Shown here: in pieces, positions 34,405 through 44,800 of the stretch
Layout: the number at the start of each line of letters is the position of its first letter
How positions within the stretch are numbered: the stretch's first letter is position 1
Assembly (NCBI GenBank): GCA_942493335.1
Contig: OW818693.1
Location: 3,100,001 to 3,164,000, forward strand
Origin: JAEWSN01 sp942493335
GTDB lineage: Bacteria > Bacillota > Clostridia > DSM-8532
Length of the DNA: 64,000 nucleotides
Reading direction: 5' to 3'
Made by a program: the position numbers and the translations under genes
Notes under the pieces: generated by a model
Database searches by the model: none
What the model was told of the DNA's origin: nothing
Seen by the model: only the letters and a program-made list of their open reading frames with translations

Positions 34405-34833
34405 ATGAAGGAAGAACACTTGATACACATGGACAGAATCTGGCATGACATCTTCCGGCACAGCCTGCAAACTTTCGGCAGTGGCAAATTCCCACTGGCG
34501 AAGATGGGACTGTACGATATCTCGGTATTGTATCAGATCAGCCAAAAGGAGAATGTTCCAATCAAAGAAATCTGCATCGAATTCGGAATTGCGAAAAGCA
34601 CAATGACAGGTATTCTCAAGCGATTCGAGGCTGCCGGCTGCATCAAACGCACCACCGACGAAAAGGACAGACGGAGCGCAAGTTTGGCACTGACAGATTC
34701 CGGGCGCGAGCTTCTGAAGGAGCATAAAGCTTATGAGGGCGAGGCCTACAGGCACATTCTCGACGGTTTGTCGGAACGGGAAGCCGACACGCTCATCCGG
34801 CTCCTGAAGAAAGGATGCCATATCGAAGCTTGA
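34405..34833 (+). CDS. MarR-family transcriptional regulator
   Basis: A 142-residue winged-helix regulator. The DNA-binding part runs from YDISVLYQISQKENVPIKE through FGIAKSTMTGILKRFEAAGC to the wing TTDEKDRRSASLALTDSGRE, with the DxRS signature of the family. Terminal helices serve as the dimer interface. ATG 34405 has TTGGAGGAGTCGC upstream. The gene lies between the EFR1 protein (divergent) and a small Ntn hydrolase (downstream, same strand). Two matching palindromes in its promoter indicate autoregulation. Confidence 0.92.
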   Translation: MKEEHLIHMDRIWHDIFRHSLQTFGSGKFPLAKMGLYDISVLYQISQKENVPIKEICIEFGIAKSTMTGILKRFEAAGCIKRTTDEKDRRSASLALTDSGRELLKEHKAYEGEAYRHILDGLSEREADTLIRLLKKGCHIEA

Positions 34834-34952
34834 TTGCGCTGATCATTCACATAAAACGTCACGTGAACGACACGAAAAGAAATCTACATCAAACAGCCAT
34901 ATAGGATGTATGCATCCGACGCGGGCAACTGGTACGAAAAGGAGAAACCAGC

Positions 34953-35657
34953 ATGTGCACAAGCTTTATGTTCCGGGGAAACGATACATTGTTGGGAATG
35001 AATTACGATCAGCAGGGTATGAATTTCACACTGGAACCCTATCGACCGGATCGCTTCCTCGTAACCATGAAATCGTGGGGTCGGAAACGGGCGCTTTTCG
35101 GGGTCCGTTCGGACGGCTTTTTTGCAAACCAGCAAGTCGTGAATCCCTGTGATGGCGGATCTTTTCGTATCGGTCCACGAATTGTTCATACGTCTCAGCT
35201 GATAGGCAATGTATTGAATGGGAAAATCCCATCCGAGCAAGTCGGCAAGTATTTGGACCGCCATACCGTGGTGAATCCGCCGAAAATCAGTCTTCACTCC
35301 TTGATCGCGGATGTGCGTGCAGACGGATGGATCGTTGAACCCGGAAGAGGAAACGTGCGTTACGGAAAGGATACACCGTTTTTTGTCATGGGCAATTGTC
35401 CTGTTGGACAAGGTGAGGATTTTGATCAATGGGAAGGCTTCGGCGTGGACAGGCATAGGAAGGTTCATGGTCTGTTGGAAAAGGCAGACTCGGATTTCAG
35501 TGTGCAGGATGCTTTTCAAGTATTACAGTCGGTTCAACAGACAGAAGGAGATTGGATCACAGAATTTTCACTGGTCTATTCCACAAGGGAGAATAAGGTC
35601 TATTACTGCTTCAATCACAATTACAATGCGATCCTTGAATATCAGATGAGAAATTGA
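34953..35657 (+). CDS. Choloylglycine hydrolase-like Ntn hydrolase (linear amide C-N hydrolase)
   Basis: A 234-residue protein starting MCTSFMFRGNDTLLGMNYDQ. The Cys after the initiator Met is the expected N-terminal nucleophile, exposed once Met is removed, and the Asp in NYDQ matches the family. SLIADVRADGWIVEPGRGNV and FVMGNCP correspond to the central strands, and a late Arg/Asn region ends in YYCFNHNYN. Family enzymes cleave amide bonds of bile salts, penicillin V or N-acyl compounds; the substrate here is unknown. At 234 residues it is shorter than the usual 310-330. AAGGAGAAACCAGC precedes the start. It follows the MarR gene by about 120 bases and may be controlled by it. Confidence 0.75.
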   Translation: MCTSFMFRGNDTLLGMNYDQQGMNFTLEPYRPDRFLVTMKSWGRKRALFGVRSDGFFANQQVVNPCDGGSFRIGPRIVHTSQLIGNVLNGKIPSEQVGKYLDRHTVVNPPKISLHSLIADVRADGWIVEPGRGNVRYGKDTPFFVMGNCPVGQGEDFDQWEGFGVDRHRKVHGLLEKADSDFSVQDAFQVLQSVQQTEGDWITEFSLVYSTRENKVYYCFNHNYNAILEYQMRN

Positions 35658-35838
35658 CAAATGCCATCATCACAGAAATCAGGGATACCTTGATCTGCTT
35701 GAAAAAGCCCATTGAAGGCTAATCGATGCGTTGAGTCTCGAACCTGACGCAGAAAACCCGTATGCAAGACATAAGTCAATAGGGAATAAGTCCTAAACAT
35801 TCATGACAATGAAGCGTTTTAGTTTACCATTGAAGACA

Positions 35839-35867
35839 TATAATGGGGAGGAGCGAAAATGAAGTGA
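35839..35867 (+). promoter_or_regulatory. -10 element and two-codon leader frame before the giant RHS gene
   Basis: TATAAT (35839-35844) is followed directly by the strong ribosome site GGGGAGGAG (35845-35853) and a minimal frame ATG-AAG-TGA (35859-35867). The true start at 35878 uses the weaker GAGGT that overlaps this stop. The 220 bases between the Ntn hydrolase and this point hold nothing else I can identify. Confidence 0.45.
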
Positions 35868-35877
35868 GGTAGATGCA

Positions 35878-38800
35878 ATGACGCGTACAAGAATGAGAAA
35901 AACCGTGATCGTTTCGATTTTGGTAGCTGTCATCCTGTATGCGCTTGCGTTGACCAGCATCGCATCTCCTGACACGGAGCCGCCAACCACTCCGGGAACA
36001 GCCGTGGCACAGACTATCGCTGATACATCCATGATACTGGCCTGGTCAGCATCAACGGATGTCGTCGGTGTTGACCATTATCGGATTTTTCAGGATGAAC
36101 AGTGGATAATGGATGTTGCTGAACCTTCAGCATCCATATCGTCGTTATCGGCCGATACTGTCTATGCGTTCAGGGTATCGGCTGTTGATGCGGAAGGCAA
36201 TGAATCCGGACTATGCGAACCCCTTGAGGTTTCGACCCTGTTGACAAAAATGAGCGGGATAACCTATGCAGTGACGTCAACTTCATGTGCCATATCATGG
36301 GCTCAATGGCAAAGTGCTGTAACATATGACCTTAAAGTTGATGGAACCATCCAGAACGGATTATCGATAAATTCTTATTTACATGAAAATATACAACCGA
36401 ATTCCAGCCATACCTATGAAGTCCGTGTGAATACTACCTCCAATCATTCGATCTGGAGTGATCCGATCTCAACCAAAACACTTTTGGGAAAGCCCAGACA
36501 AGTGTCGGTTAAAGCAATGGATACTTTGATGGACATCTCATGGGATGCGGTGCCGGATGCTTCCTCCTATGAATTGTACGTTGATGGAACAACCATCGGT
36601 GGCATTCAAACACGACAATACCGATATTCCGGATTAACGCCGAATACGATTCACACGATTAAAGTGAGAGGACTTTCTTCGGAAAATACATCGGACTGGT
36701 CGGAAAATCTCACATGCTCAACAAAAACACAGATTACAGTGGGAAACATCATACAAAACACGACATGGTCAGAAAACTGTGTCTATGTCCTCAATTCATC
36801 TGTTACCGTCCTTCCCGGCATTATTCTTGACATAGGGCCTGATACGGTGGTCAAATGCATGCCGGGATCATCCATGATCATTCAAGGCAAATTGCAAATA
36901 TCGGCGCCTGTGGGACAGGAAGTTGTCTTCACGGCATACAAGGATATTGCATACGGTGGAACGGGTATTCCTGCGAATGCTGATTATTGGAATGGCTTGC
37001 ATGTCAAGCCAACAGGCGAAATGAATGTTGCCGGCATGAAAGTGCTGTATGCGGGAAAGTACTTGTTCGATTCCAACAACAGAGCAATTGTGGTTGAAGG
37101 CAAAACGGCCCTAGCTAGACTTGAGTTGGGTTTTTCCGTTGATACAGGTATCTATGCCGCTTCGACCAGTGCATATCTCTCGATTGAAAATAGTTGGATG
37201 CATGACATGCCCGGAAAAGAACTAGTGATCAATTCATACAGCACAGCTTCATTTTCCATTCAAAACAACCGATTTGAACGTGGAAACTTCGGTATATATT
37301 TGCATCATTATAGTGCAGGAACAATAACGCTTTCGGACAATCAATTCGATTATTGCACAACGGGTGTTCAAATCAATCAAATCGGGACCAATTCATTTCA
37401 CATGCAGCGGAACAGCATAAAAAACTATGTGAACAGCCCTATATGGATTGAATTATCCGGAATTGGTGCGGATATATTTCCGGGAATTACGGATAATGAT
37501 GTCTCATCATCCAAAACGAATAATGATATTGTCCTTGTTGGTAGTCCTGTGACCAATCTCACATTATGCAAAAGCCGCTATATACTTAATTCGAGTATGA
37601 CAGTGCCGATAAATACAGAATTTAGTTTGATAGATGGCGCAGTAATGCGCGTTGGAGCGAGCAAGCAAATCTCAGTAAATGGGAAGATGAACGTTCTGGG
37701 GAGTAAGTCAACGCCGGTTGTCATTACAAGTGTGCTAGACAAGACATATGCCGGAGTTGGATTCACTTCAACTAATCAAGCGTGGTCTGTCATCGTAAAA
37801 AACACTGGGGACTTTTTAGGATCATTCGCCAAGTTGATACAGGGAGGAACATACTATAACGGAAGCTATGCCGTCATGGTTGTTGAAGGACAACTTGATA
37901 TCAATAATGTTGACGTGATCGCTCAAGATCAAGTTATGGTGCCCATTTATGACTTGTACATTAATAGTACGAAATCAGTTCGCATTGAAAGTTGTTCATT
38001 TGTAACAACTGAAGGTGACGCTGTGTATAACAAGGAGTCAAATGAAACAACGATAATTGATTCAAGGTTTGTACGCCAAGCAAAAGCGGGGATTGCGATT
38101 ACGAATAAATCCACGGATGATCTGGCAATACAAGGATGCACAATATCGGGGTGGTCTATCGGTATATTAAACCAGACAACGGGAGCAGGGAAGCTCCTTG
38201 TCGAGAACAACACCTTAACTGGGAACTACTACAAAGGGATAGAAATTGTTAGCTTCGGTATCGGTCAATTTTTGATTCGAAATAATACAATCACCGGAAG
38301 CAAGTCCGGATTGTATGTTGATCTTAGTGGGCTTGCAGTATCTATTTTCGAGGGGATAGTAAATAACACGTTGAAAAGTAATTTCTTTAAGGGAGGGGAG
38401 GCCAATTATTACGTTTTAGCGAAAGGCCCATCTCAGAACATGACAATACCGGAAGGAAAGTATCTGCATGATGACGTTTCAGGGGCGTTATCCATAGCTC
38501 AAGGGAAATCATTAACCCTTTCACCAGGGGTTGTCTTGCTGATGAAAGGTTATGTCGTTGTCAATGGCACGCTCAATGCCGTTGGAACCGAGTCAAAACC
38601 AATTTCAATTGTTTCATACGCAGATCCACTGCTTAAGGTCCAGGGAGAGTATACCTCAGCCGATCATTTTTTTTGGGGGATGACGATAAATTCCACAGGA
38701 ACGGTAAATGGGAATCATTTGGTTATTCATGATGGATTACGCGTATCTGCTCCATATCCTGAAATATATGTTAGTGGAACGCTAAACCTCATCAACTCAG

Positions 38801-41800
38801 AAATATCCAGAAACTGGACCTATGCAGGAACTGCCGGGATCCAATTCAATACGGATATTGCACCCGTCCTTAAGTATAATTCGTTTCTAGGAAATCCAAT
38901 TGCGATCAATAATCTTAAAAGTGCAACAATGACCATAGATGCCCGTTACAACTACTGGGGCAATTATTCCAGTCCCTCCGGGAAAGTGACTGCCGGTGTG
39001 GATTATACCCCATGGCTTGGAAGCAAGCTGAATGTGGAATTACAGTTTGGAGTCCCTGGCATCAATGCACCCAGTGGAAACTTTTCTCGAACATCATCGG
39101 ATATGGGGATGAAGACTGCTGGCTTTGACGTCAATATCAACAGAACCTACAACTCCGGCGATGAGGTGGAAGCTGGCATATTGGGCAAAGGATGGACATT
39201 CGGCTATCAGGGAAGCATTCATGAGCTGGCGCAAGGTTCGGGGATATACAAGGCGGTCATGCCCAATGGTTCGATTGTGCTTTTCACTCGAAACAGCGAT
39301 GGTTCCTATACGTCCCAATATTCGCACGATAAACTTGTAAAAGCGGTTGATGGGGGTTTCCTACTTACAACAAAAGATCAAATGCAATACAGATATGATG
39401 ATTCTGGGAAACTCTCGTGGATTGCGGACAAAAACGACAATAAAGTCACCCTTGGATATAATGCGCAGGATCAGTTGACCAGCATATCAGACCCTTCGGG
39501 ACGATCCTTTGTCCTGGGATATTTGGATGGGAAATTGTCGACAATCACTGATCCCATGGGGCATGTCGGCACATACGCATATGCCGGCAATCAGCTGGTT
39601 CAGTTCACAAATCCGATGGGCGAAGCAACGTTCTACACATATGATGCAGAGGGACTATTATCTGAAATCAGGAACAATGCCAATCATAGGGTGGACGGAA
39701 TATCCTATGTCAAGACTGCTGGAGAAAACTATGGGAAAGTGGACCAGCACACAGATACCTATGGCAATGTGTTTACCTATTCATACGATACGATCAATCG
39801 AAAGACTACAGTTACAGATTCCAACAACCGGGCTGTGATCCATTATTATGACTCCAGTTTATATGTGACAGGGATCAAGGATGCAGAAGGGAAAATGACT
39901 TCAACGGCATTCTTCACCAATGCTTCCGGCGTGAATCAGTTCGGAGACATCAAGTCGGAAACCAATCGAAACGGGAATAAAACGCAATACATCAGGGATT
40001 CACAAGGCAATCCCACCCGGATTACCAATCCGGATTTGACCTTCAGGGTCATGACATATGATGGGAAAAACAATCTGACGAGTCTGCAGGACGAAATCGG
40101 GCATATGACCTATTTCACCTATGATCCGGAACAACGCGTTCTTCTTTCTGAAGCCAAGCCCCTCAATGGAACAGATGTCTATGTTCCTGGGACGAACGAC
40201 GCGAATTTCGCCTTAACCAGCTACTCCTATTATTCAGAGGTTGAACGGATCGCTGCAGGCTATGCCATGAAAGGGCTTCTCAAGTCAACCACCGATCCTG
40301 AAGGCGGAACAGCGTATCGCAGATATGACACATACGGAAATCTGGCAGGAATAAGTGATCCGGAGACAGGGTTATATAAATCATTTGCCAGTAATCTGAT
40401 GGGATTCCGGACGATGGAGACATCGGCACGCGGATTCATCACAACATATGAGCTTGATGCACTCGGGCGAGTGGAGCGCATGACACAGCCAGGCGCTGCC
40501 GTGACTCGTACTGTTTATGATGCTGATGGGAATATCGTACAGGAGATCAGACCCAACCAATACCGGTCGGCAGATGATCAATTGGCCCAGCACAGCTATT
40601 CGGGCAATGTTGGGACACGGCGGATCTATTTGCCCAATGGACTTCCATCCTGTGTAACCGATGCTGCAAACCATGAGACAACCTATGCATATGATCTGTA
40701 TGGAAACAAGACAACAGAAACGCTGCCGAACGGAGCGGTCTATCGTTATGAATACGATGTCATGAACCGCCCGATAGCCAAATGGTTCAGGGATGATGCC
40801 ATTTCATCAGAATCCCTTCTGCAAACATGGAACTACGAAATCCTTGCGGATGGAAAAACGCGTGAGACCGTCACCCGTGTCATGAACGACACGGAAGCGG
40901 CATCAGTTGTACTTTTGACAGACAAGAACGGAAGAGAGATACAGAAGACGCAGCCAGACGGCACTGCGATTTTGACGACCTACCTGGCAAATGGGCTGGC
41001 AAGTTCCGTCACTGACGCAGCAGGAAAAACGACATACTTCAAATATGATGGTCTGAATCGATTGACGGAGCAATGGACGCCATTTGATGCAGTATCAGGA
41101 CAAACGCGATATGCCTATCAGAAGATCGTGTTGGACAAATGTGATCGGACAACGGAACTACAGAGGGGGAAAGAACCAGTCGCGCTTTACGGGATTCCAC
41201 CAACTGTTGCAACCAAAGGCTATGTATATTTGCGAAATGGAAAAGTTTCACGAGAAACCGATAGTGACGGAAGAAGAACAGATTTCTCATATGACGCGGA
41301 TGGAGCGGTATCCAGGCAGGACCTCCATGTCACTGCTGCAGATGTACATACCACAGAGTTTGCCAATGATGATCATGGAAAGCCGACGATAAAAACAGTA
41401 TGGGTCAGAAAAGGGGATATGTTCGGCCAATCCTTGGATGATGCGGAACTGACTTCGGTTTCCACTTCGTTTACCTATGATGGAAATGGCAACCTGAAGA
41501 CGATGACAACTCCGGATGGGGTCTGCACAACCTATCAATACAACGCCCTTGATCAGGCGACAGGCAGCAGTTACCCGATGCTGGACGAATATGGGCAATC
41601 GGTTCTTGCTTCAAGGACCAGGACCCTTGCATGGGATGGTCAGCCCATCAGTGAAACAGATGCAAAGGGCCATGCAACATCCTATTCATATGATGGAAAA
41701 GGGCAATTGATCAAAAAACAAGCACCTGATCAAGGCATCACGGCGTATTGGTATGACCAGGGAGGTCGGAAGATTGCCGAGGTTTCGCCTGAGAACTATG

Positions 41801-44800
41801 ATGCAGGCAAGTCTCTTTCGGACATGTGCAGAAAAACATATGTCTATGATCTGATGGGCAGGGTTTTGAAGGCGCAGGATGTTTGGCTCAATCCATCCAC
41901 CTCGCAATGGGAGACAATCGTCGCTGCCGCGTTCTTGTACGACGCCAACGGGAACATCACCAAAAAGCTGGATGCGTTGGGATACGAAGCAGGCAGCGGC
42001 GTCACCCATACGCAGATCGCATTGTCCGGATATGGCACGGAATATACATACAATTCGGCGAATTTATGCCTGACCGAGCGGGATGCCGTGAACAAGGAAC
42101 GAAATCTGGCCTTCTCCCGCAGATACACATACGATGCGTTGGGCAGGAAAACAACGGAAGAGGATGTGCGGGGTACGGTCACAAGTTTCTCATACAACGA
42201 CAACAACCTGCTTATGACCAAATCGATCCTTCCTGTGGGGAGCACGGCGGCTGTTGTACTTCAAAGCAACACTTGGGACCTTTCCGGCAATCAGCTGTCA
42301 CAGACGGATGCGAACGGAAATGAAACAATCTACACATACACGGCCTTCAACAAGGTTCGGAGCATTTCCTTGCCCGGAGATGCATCCATTGCAGCGGATC
42401 AACAGGTTTATCAGTACGACGCGAACCAGAATGTCGCATTTCAAAGAAACGCCATGGGGGACACCCGCCTTGCTGGCTGGGATCATGATGGAAGGATCAT
42501 TTCAGAAACCACACAGGATTCCAATGGCGGCAATGCCATTACGACCAGTAAGACCTGGGATTTGAATGGCAATCTCCGCTTCTCGACCAATGGAAACGGA
42601 ACGGTCACATCGTTCGGCTACGATACCGTGAACCGGCTCCATACCGAAACCACAACCGTTTCCGGCATCACCATGACCACCACCCATGCCTGGGACAAAA
42701 ACGGCAATGAACTGTCCATAACGGATTGGCGGGGAAACACCCAATCATCCACTTATGACAGCCTGAACCGCCTGATTGCCAGGACGGATGCGTATGATGT
42801 GGAAATCGAGCATCTTGAATACAATCACGCCAACCTGCAAACCACTTCCGAGAACGCGTTGGGGCAGCGCACCCTTTTCGTCTACGATCACAACAACCGC
42901 CTGCTGTCCACGACCGACCCGGCCAGCCACGTCACCAGCCAAACTTACGACAATTCCGGCAATATCGCGACGAAAACGGATGGACGGAATCAGGTCACCA
43001 CATATACCTACGACATACAGAATCGTCTAGTCCAGGTCAAGAACGCCAAGAACGAAATCACCGGCTACACCCTCGACGGGAACAGAAACCGGCTGATCCA
43101 GACCGACGGAAACGGACACGAAACCCTGTTCGAATACAATGTCCGCAACCTGCCGACAAGGCGAATCGATCACGGCGGGCGAACCGGAATACCGGGAAGT
43201 TACGTCTATGACCCGGCCAAAACAGAGACCTACACCTACGACGCGGCCGGGCGGATAACCGGAAAAACAGATCGCAAAGGCGTTTCAAGCACATGGCAAT
43301 ATGATTGTCATGGTCGGATCGTGACGGAAACCATCGGAGGCGTGTCGGTCGGGAAAACGTGGGATGACAACGGCAACCTGCTGACCCTCACCGACAGCAC
43401 CGGAACGACAACCTGTTCCTACGACGCCTTGAATCGGATTCTGACGAAACAAGCGCCCAATGTCGGCACCCTCACCTATGGCTGGAACCGCACCGCAGGC
43501 CTGCAGAGCGGATTTGTGGGACAGCGGATCACCGATTCCGCAGGGAATGTCACGGACACGATTCTGGACAGGATGGGCCGCATCGCCCGGGTTGTCGCCG
43601 GAACCCATACGGCCACCTATGCATACACCGTTACAGGCCAGCAGGAGAGCGTGACCTATGAAACCGGCTGTCATGAGGACTACACCTATACCGCAGACGG
43701 TCTGCTGGAAACCCTGACCAACAAACGGGCAGACAACACCGTCATCGACAGCTATGCCTACACCTACGATGCCGCCCACAACCAGACCAGCAAGGTCGAT
43801 GCCAAGGGAACCACGGGCTTCACCTATGACAGCCTCAACCGTCTCCTGACCCTCTCCGAACAAAACGGGAAATCCACCGCCTACACCTACGATGCCGCCG
43901 GAAACCGCCTCACCCAGACCACTTCGCTCGGTGGCACCACAACCGTGGAAACCTCCACCTGCAACGAACAAAACCGTCTGACTACCCTGACCACCCGCGT
44001 AAACGGAACCCTGACCGAAACCCGGGACTATTCCTGGGACAACGCAGGCAACCTCCTGCTGACCACCGCCAACGGAACCAATGTACAGGAAAACACCTAC
44101 GATGCCCGAAACCAGCTGGTCTCCACCACCATGGCCGGAATGCAGATGCGGAACGTCTACAATGGGGAAGGATTGCGGGTTTCCAAGCGTACCAACGGAA
44201 CACTGGAACGCTATCTGCTGGATGGTGACCGGGTTGTGCTGGAGCTGGCGGAAAACGGTACGACGATTGGGCGGAATGTGTACGGCATCAGCCTGGTGAT
44301 GCGGCAAAGCGGGGGGAATACTTATCAGTTCCTGTATAATGGCCATGCGGATGTTACCGCATTGGTTCTCCCGAATGGACAAATCGCCGGAACATGGTAC
44401 TATGACGCTTTCGGGGTTCCGACAGAACACACCGGCGTGGACAGTCCCTACACCTACGCCGGATACCGTTACGATGCCGAAACCGGCCTCTATTACCTGA
44501 ACGCCCGCATGTATGACCCGTACATGGCGCGCTTCCTGCAGGAAGACACCTACCGGGGAGACCCGAACGATCCGTTGAGCTTGAATCTGTATGCATATTG
44601 TAGCAACAACCCAATAACGTATACTGACCCGACAGGGCATTGGCAACAAGGGGATGAAAAGCTAAACCAGAAATCACAGGATCGTGTTTTTGAATTGACC
44701 AATCAATGGCTTGATGCAGACAAAGCATATAATGGAGCGAAATCAGGTGGTGCTCCATCAGACGTGTTGCTTCAACTTCTTGCTCAGAGAAATTCATATA

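Noticed and set aside
43285..44649. A 454-codon open frame antisense to the RHS core, and its twin at 49201-50556
   Set aside because: The sense frame encodes clear YD repeats. The antisense frames stay open because of the repeated codon pattern, and their translation is low-complexity without a ribosome site.
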